This document shows positions 18,357 to 25,477 of a stretch of 64,000 bases of DNA, piece by piece. Made by a program: the position numbers and the translations under genes. Location: assembly GCF_019799965.1 (NCBI RefSeq), contig NZ_JABGCJ010000004.1, forward strand, positions 186,001 to 250,000. The letters run 5' to 3'. The DNA comes from Modestobacter italicus (lineage in GTDB: Bacteria > Actinomycetota > Actinomycetes > Mycobacteriales > Geodermatophilaceae). Each line of letters opens with the position of its first letter. Position 1 is the first letter of the stretch. The notes below the pieces were generated by a model. The model was not told the DNA's origin, did no database searches, and was given only the letters and a program-made list of their open reading frames with translations.

Positions 18357-20648
18357 ATGGGCCCGTTGCAGATCGTCCTCGGCACGCTGGCCGTGCTCCT
18401 GCTGGTCGTCTCGGTGGTCTACGCCACCAAGGCCGTCCGCGCGATGCTGCGGATCTTCCGCACCGGCCAGCCCGACCCGACCCGCTCCGGCCCGGTCGGC
18501 CCACGGCTGAAGACGCTGGCCATCGAGTCCTTGGGGCACACCCGGATGCTCAAGTGGTCGGCGATCGGCGCCGCCCACTGGTTCGTCTTCATCGGGTTCT
18601 ACGGCCTCTTCCTCACCCTCGTCGAGGCGTTCGGTGAGGTGTGGAACCCGGAGTGGCACCTCCCGCTGATCGGCGAGTGGGCCCTGTGGAACCTCTTCGT
18701 CGACCTGATCGGCGCCGCCACGGTGCTGGGCATCCTGTACCTGATCGTCCGGCGGCAGCTGGACCACCCGCGCCGCAAGGGCCGGGACAGCCGGTTCGCC
18801 GGGTCCAACGAGGGCCGCGGCTACTTCGTCGAGGCCGTCGTCCTCACCATCGGCGTCTGCATCCTGCTGATCCGCGCGATCAAGGTCGCCGCCGACCTGA
18901 CCGACGCGCCCGCCTGGTCGCACCCGGTCTCCGGGGCCCTGGCGAACTTCGTCCCGGCCAACCCGGACCTGCTGTCGATCGTCGCCTTCGTCAAGATCGT
19001 CGTCAGCCTGGTCTGGCTGATCACCATCTCGCGGGTGCTCAACATGGGCGTCGCCTGGCACCGGTTCAGCGCCTTCTTCAACATCTACTTCAAGCGTGAG
19101 GACGACGGCTCGGTCGCCCTCGGCCCGCTGCAGCCGATGACGTCGGGCGGCAAGCCCATCGACTTCGAGGACCCCGGCGAGGACGACGTCTTCGGCCGCG
19201 GCAAGATCGAGGACTTCACCTGGAAGGGGATGCTGGACTTCACCACCTGCACCGAGTGCGGGCGGTGCCAGAGCCAGTGCCCGGCCTGGAACACCGGCAA
19301 GCCCCTGTCGCCGAAGATGGTGATCATGGACCTGCGGGACCACCTGTACGCCAAGGCCCCGTACCTGACCGGCGCGACGAAGGCGTCGGACAACGCCCCC
19401 GACTTCGCCGACTACTCGACGCTCAAGGCCAGTGACGAGCAGGTCTGGGCCTCCGGGTACGCCCGGATCGAGGGCACCAACGACGCCCAGGCGCACCGCC
19501 CGCTGGTCGGCACCCTCGAGGAGGGCGGGGTCATCGACCCCGACGTGCTGTGGAGCTGCACCAACTGCGGCGCCTGCGTCGAGCAGTGCCCGGTCGACAT
19601 CGAGCACGTCGACCACATCATGGACATGCGCCGCTACCAGACGCTGATCGAGTCCAGCTTCCCCTCCGAGGCCGGCGTGATGATGCGCAACCTGGAGAAC
19701 CGCGGGAACCCGTGGGGCGTGGGCGGCAACGTCCGCGAGGAGTGGATGAAGGACCTGGACTTCGAGGTCCGGCAGGTCGAGGGCGCGATCGACGACGACG
19801 TCGAGTACCTGTTCTGGGTGGGCTGCGCCGGCGCCATCGACGACCGCGCCAAGAAGGTCACCAAGGCCGTCGCCGAGCTGCTGCACATCGCCGGCGTCGA
19901 GTTCGCCGTCCTGGGCAACGGGGAGACCTGCTCGGGCGACCCGGCCCGCCGGATGGGCAACGAGTTCCTCTTCCAGCAGCTGGCCGCCGAGAACGTGGAG
20001 ACGCTCAACGCCGTCTTCGAGGAGCGCCCGGCCGGACGACGGAAGATCGTCGCGACCTGCCCGCACTGCTTCAACTCGATCAACCGCGAGTACCCGCAGC
20101 TGGGCGGCGACTACGACGTCGTCCACCACACCCAGCTGCTGGGCCAGCTGGTCGAGGAGGGGCGGCTGACCCCGGTCACCCCGATCGACCGCAAGGTCAC
20201 CTACCACGACCCGTGCTTCCTGGGCCGGCACAACAAGGTCTACACGCCCCCGCGCGAGATCCTCGACTCCGTCAAGGGCCTGACCACCCAGGAGATGCAC
20301 CGCTGCAAGGACCGTGGCTTCTGCTGCGGCGCCGGCGGCGCGCGGATGTGGATGGAGGAGAAGATCGGCAAGCGGATCAACGTGGAGCGCACCGAGGAGG
20401 CGCTCGACCTCGACCCCGACGTCATCTCCACCGCCTGCCCGTTCTGCATCACCATGCTCAGCGACGCGGTGACCAGCAAGCAGCAGGCCGGCGAGGCCAA
20501 GGACCACGTCGAGGTCCTGGACGTCAGCCAGATCCTGCTGCGCTCGATGGCCCCGGTGGGCGCGCCCGGCACGGAGTCCGGCCCCGGCGTCGGCACTGAG
20601 CCCGACGACCCCGCCGGCACCGGCTCGGCCGCCACCCAGCACGACTGA
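18357..20648 (+). CDS. EtfD-like membrane Fe-S oxidoreductase (heterodisulfide-reductase-related)
   Basis: This 763-residue protein has about five or six membrane helices at the N-terminus (1-245; NarI-like, with candidate haem histidines). It then has two [4Fe-4S] motifs, CTECGRCQSQCP (about 298-309) and CTNCGACVEQCP. Two CCG domains follow, with GETCSGDPARRMGNE, CPHCFNSINREYP, DPCFLGRHN and GFCCGAGGARMWMEE. This matches the mycobacterial EtfD family (Rv0338c type), which takes electrons from the flavoprotein EtfBA during fatty-acid oxidation and delivers them to the quinone pool. No etfBA genes are nearby. The ATG follows GAGAGGGAGCTC. It appears to be transcribed alone and ends in a strong hairpin. 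Confidence 0.82.
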   Translation: MGPLQIVLGTLAVLLLVVSVVYATKAVRAMLRIFRTGQPDPTRSGPVGPRLKTLAIESLGHTRMLKWSAIGAAHWFVFIGFYGLFLTLVEAFGEVWNPEWHLPLIGEWALWNLFVDLIGAATVLGILYLIVRRQLDHPRRKGRDSRFAGSNEGRGYFVEAVVLTIGVCILLIRAIKVAADLTDAPAWSHPVSGALANFVPANPDLLSIVAFVKIVVSLVWLITISRVLNMGVAWHRFSAFFNIYFKREDDGSVALGPLQPMTSGGKPIDFEDPGEDDVFGRGKIEDFTWKGMLDFTTCTECGRCQSQCPAWNTGKPLSPKMVIMDLRDHLYAKAPYLTGATKASDNAPDFADYSTLKASDEQVWASGYARIEGTNDAQAHRPLVGTLEEGGVIDPDVLWSCTNCGACVEQCPVDIEHVDHIMDMRRYQTLIESSFPSEAGVMMRNLENRGNPWGVGGNVREEWMKDLDFEVRQVEGAIDDDVEYLFWVGCAGAIDDRAKKVTKAVAELLHIAGVEFAVLGNGETCSGDPARRMGNEFLFQQLAAENVETLNAVFEERPAGRRKIVATCPHCFNSINREYPQLGGDYDVVHHTQLLGQLVEEGRLTPVTPIDRKVTYHDPCFLGRHNKVYTPPREILDSVKGLTTQEMHRCKDRGFCCGAGGARMWMEEKIGKRINVERTEEALDLDPDVISTACPFCITMLSDAVTSKQQAGEAKDHVEVLDVSQILLRSMAPVGAPGTESGPGVGTEPDDPAGTGSAATQHD

Positions 20649-20650
20649 GG

Positions 20651-20689
20651 AAGGACCCCGCGCCCGCGAGGCGTGGACCAGGTCACCTG
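20651..20689. repeat. Degenerate copy of the A-bulged 'GGACC' hairpin
   Basis: It starts right after the stop with AGGAAGGACCCCGCGCC and has a right-hand GGCGTGGACC, so pairing is imperfect. It resembles the copy at 41972-42037 in its flanks (TGAGGAAGGACCCCG, GGCGTGG). Confidence 0.35.
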
Positions 20690-20692
20690 AGC

Positions 20693-20738
20693 AACGGCCG
20701 TCCCCCTGCACCGGCGTCGGTGCGGGGGGACGGCCGTT
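20693..20738. terminator. Long hairpin after the EtfD-like gene
   Basis: Arms AACGGCCGTCCCCC and GGGGGACGGCCGTT are perfect over 14 bp, and the stem continues inward through TGCACC/GGTGCG with one G-T pair, for 20 bp in all. A further partial repeat of TGCAGGGGGACGG follows at once on the right. Confidence 0.65.
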
Positions 20739-20784
20739 GGTGCAGGGGGACGGCTTGGGACGCCGTCCGGGGGACACTGGCCCG

Positions 20785-21345
20785 GTGAGCTTCATCTTCG
20801 GTGGCGTCCGCGGCCACGAGGACCCGGAACTGGCGGCCGGCAACCGCCGCACCCGGATGCACTACGCCCGCGACGTCAACGACGAGCGCGCGCTGGCCGA
20901 CGACCGGCCCACCATCCGCCGCGGGCGGAACTGGACGTGGCTGGCGGTGGCGGTGGTGGTCATGTCGCTGCTGGCCTTCGCCGGCAGCCGCGGCGCGGAG
21001 GACGTGCCGCTGGCCGCCGACTGCGACCGGCCCGCGATCGCCGTGGAGTCCAGCCTGGTCACCGCCGGCGAGCCGCTGCGCTTCCGGCTGACCGGCCCGG
21101 ACGACGTCGACTACCTCATGACCCTGGACGGCGAGCCGGTGCGCGGGGATGCCGGCGGGACGGTGGCCTACACCGAGACCCCGGCCGGATCGACGTTCCG
21201 GCTGGCGCAGTGCCTGAGCCCGACGCTGCGACTGGCCACCCCGGCCGGCGACGGCCCGCACGAGCTGGCCGCTCTCCGGGTGGCCGCCGACGGCACGACC
21301 GAGCAGGTCACGGCGGTCACGGTCACGGTGTCCGGCACCCGGTAG
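20785..21345 (+). CDS. Single-pass membrane protein of unknown function
   Basis: I do not recognise a family. The 186-residue product has a charged cytoplasmic N-terminus (HEDPELAAGNRRTRMHYARD), one membrane helix (about 52-68, LAVAVVVMSLLAFAG), and an outward domain of about 115 residues, predicted beta-rich, with two cysteines (ADCDRP and AQCLSP) that could pair. The GTG start beginning MSFIFGGVRG was chosen because the upstream extension runs through the terminator hairpin. It may belong with the DUF389 gene downstream, but a 139-bp gap containing a hairpin separates them. Confidence 0.6.
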   Translation: MSFIFGGVRGHEDPELAAGNRRTRMHYARDVNDERALADDRPTIRRGRNWTWLAVAVVVMSLLAFAGSRGAEDVPLAADCDRPAIAVESSLVTAGEPLRFRLTGPDDVDYLMTLDGEPVRGDAGGTVAYTETPAGSTFRLAQCLSPTLRLATPAGDGPHELAALRVAADGTTEQVTAVTVTVSGTR

Positions 21346-21424
21346 CGGAGCCGGCGGCCGGCCGGGGCCCGCGGCTGCTCCCCCAGCCGTGCGGACCGGC
21401 CACGCTGCGCCGGACCGTGCAGCA

Positions 21425-21482
21425 GGAGGACCACTCTGCCCCCACCGCTCACAGGCTCGCGGCGGGACCCTGCAGAGTGGCC
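21425..21482. repeat. A-bulged 'GGACC' hairpin, copy 3 (rewritten stem)
   Basis: Arms GGACCACTCTGC and GCAGAGTGGCC pair with the same unpaired A as other copies, although the stem sequence is entirely different. The centre (CACC-CTCA-GGCTCGCGGCGGGACC) is close to copy 1. It ends two bases before the assigned DUF389 start codon. Confidence 0.55.
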
Positions 21483-21484
21483 GC

Positions 21485-22450
21485 GTGCTCCTCCACCTGC
21501 GGGTCACCGTGCCGGCCGACCGCACCGCCGCCGTCACCGAGCTGCTCGATGCCTGCCCCGGCGTCGCGCACCTCGCCGTGCTGCCCGCCGCCTCGCTGCG
21601 CCCGGCCGGTGACGTGTTCCTCGTCGACGTCGCCCGCGAGTCCGCCGACTCGCTGGTCAACGGCCTGCGCCGGCTGCGCATCGACGTCGACGGCGGCATC
21701 GCCATGGAGGCCGTGGACGCCGCGGTCTCCCGGATGGCCGAGGAGGCGGAGCGACGGGCTCCCGGCGACGGGACCGACGCCGTGGTGTGGGAGCAGGTGG
21801 TGCGGACCACCGACACCGACGCCGCTCTGTCGGTCTCCTACCTGGCGTTCCTCACCATCGCCACGCTGCTGGCCACCGTGGCGATCATCAACGACTCGGC
21901 CGTGCTGCTCATCGGTGCGATGGTGCTCGGCCCGGAGTTCGGTCCGCTGGCCGCGCTGGCCGTGGGCCTGGTGCACCGGCGGCGGGCGATGGCCCGCCGC
22001 GCGGTGGTCTCCCTGGCGGCGGGGTTCGCGGTCGCGATCGCCGTCACGGCGCTGGCGGTGCTGTCCGGCCGTGGGCTGGGCTGGTTCGGCCCTGAGCTGC
22101 TGGCCGGTGAGCGCCCGGCGACCGGTTTCATCACCCAGCCCGACCGGTGGTCGGTGGTGGTGGCCGTGCTGGCCGGCGTGGCCGGGGTGCTGTCCCTGAC
22201 CTCGGCGCGCTCGGGTGCGCTGGTCGGCGTCTTCATCTCGGTCACCACCGTGCCCGCGGCCGGGGACATGGCACTGTCGCTGGCCCTGGGAGGTGCCACC
22301 GAGTTCCGCGAGGCGACCACCCAGCTGGTGGTCAACCTGGTCGGCATCGTGCTCGCGGCGCTGATCACGCTGGCGGCCCAGCGGGCACTGTGGCAGCGGG
22401 TGCCGACCGCGGCGCCCCGCGTACAGGGGATCGGCCGCACCCACCACTGA
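21485..22450 (+). CDS. DUF389 family membrane protein
   Basis: This 321-residue protein matches the DUF389 layout. It has an N-terminal ferredoxin-like soluble domain (about 1-95: LHLRVTVPADRTAAVTELLD) followed by six to seven membrane helices containing the family motifs IINDSAVLLIGAMVLGPEFGP and SLTSARSGALVGVFISVTTVPAAGD. Function is unknown; some members are annotated as hydrophobic uptake proteins. The GTG assigned as the start has no clear ribosome site and directly abuts a hairpin. The N-terminus is therefore less certain than the rest. Confidence 0.8.
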   Translation: MLLHLRVTVPADRTAAVTELLDACPGVAHLAVLPAASLRPAGDVFLVDVARESADSLVNGLRRLRIDVDGGIAMEAVDAAVSRMAEEAERRAPGDGTDAVVWEQVVRTTDTDAALSVSYLAFLTIATLLATVAIINDSAVLLIGAMVLGPEFGPLAALAVGLVHRRRAMARRAVVSLAAGFAVAIAVTALAVLSGRGLGWFGPELLAGERPATGFITQPDRWSVVVAVLAGVAGVLSLTSARSGALVGVFISVTTVPAAGDMALSLALGGATEFREATTQLVVNLVGIVLAALITLAAQRALWQRVPTAAPRVQGIGRTHH

Positions 22451-22544
22451 CCCGCGCCCACGTCAGCGGCCCACCCACCACTGGCGCGCCGGCCGCTGAC
22501 CCGCTCCGCGGCGGTGACGCCCGGGTGGAGCAGGATGGTCGGAC

Positions 22545-23852
22545 GTGACCCGCGCCGCCACCCCCGCTCCCGCGACGAGCCGCCGAGGCCTGGTGCTGGT
22601 CGGGACGGCGATCGTGCTGACCGGCTTCAACCTGCGCACCGCGGTCAACAGCGTCGGGCCGGTGCTGGAGGAGATCGAGCGCGGCCTGGGCATCTCCTCC
22701 GGGCTGGCCGGGCTGATCACCAGCATGCCGCTGATCTGCTTCGCGCTGATCGGCTTCGCCGGGCCCCCGCTCGCCGCCCGGTTCCGGGACGGGCACGTGC
22801 TCGCCGCCGCCCTGCTGGTGATGACCCTCGGCCTGCTGCTGCGGGTCGCCGTGCCCAGCATCTGGGTGTTCCTGGCCGGCACCGTGGCGACGATGGTCGG
22901 CGGCGCGCTGGGCAACGTGCTGCTGCCCGGCCTGGTGAAGCGGTGGTTCCCCACCCGTACCGGCCTGCTGGTCGGCGCGTACAGCACGGCGCTGGCCGTC
23001 GGCGGCGCGGTGGCCAGCGTCTCGACCGCTCCCGTCGCCGAGGCGGTCGGCGCCGACGGGTGGCGGTGGGCGCTGGGCGTCTGGGCGGTCTTCGCCCTGG
23101 TCGCCGCGCTGCCCTGGCTCCTCGTCCCCGTCCGGCCGGGCGCCTCGCGCGGCGGGCACACCGCGGTGCGGCTGCGCGCGCTGGGCCGCAGCCGGCTGGC
23201 CTGGACGATGGCCGCCTTCTTCGGGCTCCAGGCCATGCAGGCGTACGTGATCGTCGGCTGGACGGCGCAGTACCTGCGCGACCAGGGCATGTCCGCGCAC
23301 GCGGCCGGCTTCCTGGTCGGGCTGAACGCGCTGATCGTGATCCCGCTGAACGCCGTCGTCCCGCTGGGCGCGGTGCGCCAGCAGCTGCAGCGGCCGATGC
23401 TGCTGGCCTTCGTCGCCTGCTACCTGGCCGGCTGGACCGGTCTGCTCGTCGCCCCGCTGACGCTGACCTGGCTGTGGGTCTGCCTGCTGGGACTGGGCAT
23501 GGGCACCTTCGCGATGATCCTGGCGCTGTTCGGCCTGCGCGGCCGGACGCCGGAGTCGGTCGGCGCCCTCTCCACCGTCGCCCAGGGCTGGGGGTACGCC
23601 CTGGCCGGGGTCGGCCCGCTGCTGGTCGGCCTCCTGCGCGGGGTCACCGGCGGGTACACGGGCATGTTCGTGCTGGTCTACGCCGGAGTGGGCCTGCTGC
23701 TGGTCACCGGCTGGTCGATCTGCCGGGAGCGGTACGTCGACGACGAGGTGGCCGGGCTGGTGGGCCCAGCCTCCCCGACCGTCGCCGGCCGGGACGGCGA
23801 GGTGGAGGTCGCCGGTGCGGAGCCGCCGGTGACCCTCCGCCCGCGCGAGTAG
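22545..23852 (+). CDS. CynX/NimT-family MFS transporter
   Basis: This 435-residue major-facilitator protein has 12 predicted helices. The start GFNLRTAVNSVGPVLEEIE and the stretch TSMPLICFALIGFAGPPLA are typical of the CynX/NimT group (cyanate, 2-nitroimidazole and related small compounds). GLVKRWFPTRTGLLVGAYS is the loop 4-5 motif. Substrates of this subfamily are poorly known and cannot be predicted here. The start is a GTG. The gene converges on the methyltransferase gene with only four bases between their stops. Confidence 0.85.
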   Translation: MTRAATPAPATSRRGLVLVGTAIVLTGFNLRTAVNSVGPVLEEIERGLGISSGLAGLITSMPLICFALIGFAGPPLAARFRDGHVLAAALLVMTLGLLLRVAVPSIWVFLAGTVATMVGGALGNVLLPGLVKRWFPTRTGLLVGAYSTALAVGGAVASVSTAPVAEAVGADGWRWALGVWAVFALVAALPWLLVPVRPGASRGGHTAVRLRALGRSRLAWTMAAFFGLQAMQAYVIVGWTAQYLRDQGMSAHAAGFLVGLNALIVIPLNAVVPLGAVRQQLQRPMLLAFVACYLAGWTGLLVAPLTLTWLWVCLLGLGMGTFAMILALFGLRGRTPESVGALSTVAQGWGYALAGVGPLLVGLLRGVTGGYTGMFVLVYAGVGLLLVTGWSICRERYVDDEVAGLVGPASPTVAGRDGEVEVAGAEPPVTLRPRE

Positions 23853-23856
23853 CCCG

Positions 23857-24630
23857 TCAGGCGGAGAGCTGCAGAGCGCGCTCGAGCTCGGTCGCGCGGT
23901 CCCGGCCGACCTGCGGGGACCGGGTGAGCAGGGCGACGGCGACCACGTACTCGTCCTCCCCCGCCCAGCCGTGCCCCTCCGCGGTCAGCCGGGCGATGTG
24001 CTCGCGCACCTTGGGCTCGCGGCTGTAGGCGCCGAACTCCAGCCCCATCGCCAGGAAGTTGACCACCCGGTAGCCCAGGTCGGCAGCGGCGGCGAGGGTG
24101 GCCGCGGGGTCGGAGTAGCTGGGCAGGGCGACCAGCAGGTGGTCGAAGCCGGCCTTGAGCAGCCGGAGCACCAGGTCGTTGCCGTACCAGCCGCCCCACA
24201 GCTCCGGCATCATGATGTCGCCGTCCGGCGCGGGGATGTAGGGCGGGTTGGCGATCACCGTCGAGACCTCGCGCCCGCTCGGGGAGTCGGCCCAGCCGAA
24301 GAAGTCGCCGTGCTCGACCGTGTACCGGTCGGCGACGTCCAGGTCGCTGATCGTCTGCCGGGCCCGCTCCACCGAGGTCGCGCTGATGTCGGTGCCGTGC
24401 ACCCGCAGCCCGGGCACCGCCCGCACCACGTGCGCGATGGCCCGCGCGTCACCGCTGCCGAGCTCTGCCACGCCCTCGCTCTGCCAGGGCACCACCGACG
24501 CGTACTGGGTGAGCAGCAGCTGCACGGAGAACGCGTAGTGGGCCGACTCCTCGGCACAGTCGAAGAAGCCGTCCACGACCTGGTTGCCCGACGGCTGGGG
24601 CAGCAGAACAGCGGTGTCCCGGGGGTCCAT
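23857..24630 (-). CDS. Class I SAM-dependent methyltransferase with NPPY motif
   Basis: This 257-residue protein has a Rossmann-type AdoMet domain: VAELGSGDARAIAHVV (motif I, about 53-68), HGTDISATSVERAR and HGDFFGWADSP. The NPPYIPAP motif (about 127-134) is the hallmark of enzymes methylating amide or amino nitrogens in glutamine, adenine or guanine (PrmC, RsmC/D, N6-adenine types). The N-terminus (LPQPSGNQVVDGFFDCAEES) does not match PrmC, so the substrate is unassigned. The start ATG has GGGAGG upstream. It stands 98 bp downstream of dcd and may be co-transcribed. Confidence 0.78.
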   Translation of the reverse strand: MDPRDTAVLLPQPSGNQVVDGFFDCAEESAHYAFSVQLLLTQYASVVPWQSEGVAELGSGDARAIAHVVRAVPGLRVHGTDISATSVERARQTISDLDVADRYTVEHGDFFGWADSPSGREVSTVIANPPYIPAPDGDIMMPELWGGWYGNDLVLRLLKAGFDHLLVALPSYSDPAATLAAAADLGYRVVNFLAMGLEFGAYSREPKVREHIARLTAEGHGWAGEDEYVVAVALLTRSPQVGRDRATELERALQLSA

Positions 24631-24728
24631 GCAGACCTCCCTACCCCGATCGGCGCCTCGTCACCCTGCGCCGACCCAGCGTTCACCCGCTGGTGCCGCC
24701 ACCGTCGCCGTGTCGTTCCCGGCGATGG

Positions 24729-25325
24729 TCAGGACGGCGGGGTCGCGCGCCGGGTGTCGGCGCGGCTGAAGTTGCGGAACGACCGGGACGGGGTCGGGCC
24801 CCGCTGGTCCTGGTAGCGCGAGCCGTAGACGGCCGAGCCGTAGGGGTGCTCGGCCGCGGAGCTGAGCTGGAACAGGCACAGCTGGCCGATCTTCATCCCC
24901 GGCCAGAGGGTGATCGGCAGGTTCGCGACGTTCGACAGCTCCAGGGTGATGTGCCCGGTGAAACCCGGGTCGACGAACCCCGCGGTGGAGTGGGTGAGCA
25001 GCCCCAGCCGGCCCAGCGAGGACTTGCCCTCCAGCCGGGCGGCGAGGTCGTCGGGGATGCGCACGACCTCGAGCGTCGAGCCGAGCACGAACTCGCCCGG
25101 GTGCAGCACGAACGGGTCGTCCCCGGTCGGCTCGACCAGGGTGGTCAGGTCGTCCTGCTGCTGGGCCGGGTCGATGTGGGTGTACCGGGCGTTGTTGAAC
25201 ACCCGGAAGAACCGGTCGAGCCGGACGTCGATGCTCGAGGGCTGCACCATCGCGGCCTCGTAGGGCTCGATGCCGAGCCGGCCGGCGGTCAGGGCGGCAC
25301 GGATGTCGCGGTCGGACAGCAGCAT
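24729..25325 (-). CDS. dcd: dCTP deaminase (probably bifunctional, dUMP-forming)
   Basis: This enzyme converts dCTP to dUTP and, in actinobacterial forms, on to dUMP, feeding dTMP synthesis and keeping uracil out of DNA. It has 198 residues, usual length. Motifs include [35 protein letters not shown] and [17 protein letters not shown], which are nearly identical to the mycobacterial bifunctional Dcd. The start MLLSDRDIR is the canonical one; eight upstream in-frame codons are not expected to be translated. Confidence 0.95.
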   Translation of the reverse strand: MLLSDRDIRAALTAGRLGIEPYEAAMVQPSSIDVRLDRFFRVFNNARYTHIDPAQQQDDLTTLVEPTGDDPFVLHPGEFVLGSTLEVVRIPDDLAARLEGKSSLGRLGLLTHSTAGFVDPGFTGHITLELSNVANLPITLWPGMKIGQLCLFQLSSAAEHPYGSAVYGSRYQDQRGPTPSRSFRNFSRADTRRATPPS

Positions 25326-25477
25326 GGCGCGGAGTCTAGGGACCACCACCGGGCGGTGGCCGCCGTCCTCCGGTCACCCGATGGGGCGAACCGCGGCCGG
25401 CGTGCTCCAGCTCGGCCACCGGCCAGCCGATGCCCTCCCGTCGAGTGCCCTCTCGGGCGCGGGTGGAGGAGGACCGG

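Noticed and set aside
24631-24728. Possible structured RNA between dcd and the methyltransferase
   Set aside because: Only scattered short complementary stretches were found; no cloverleaf or stable long stem.
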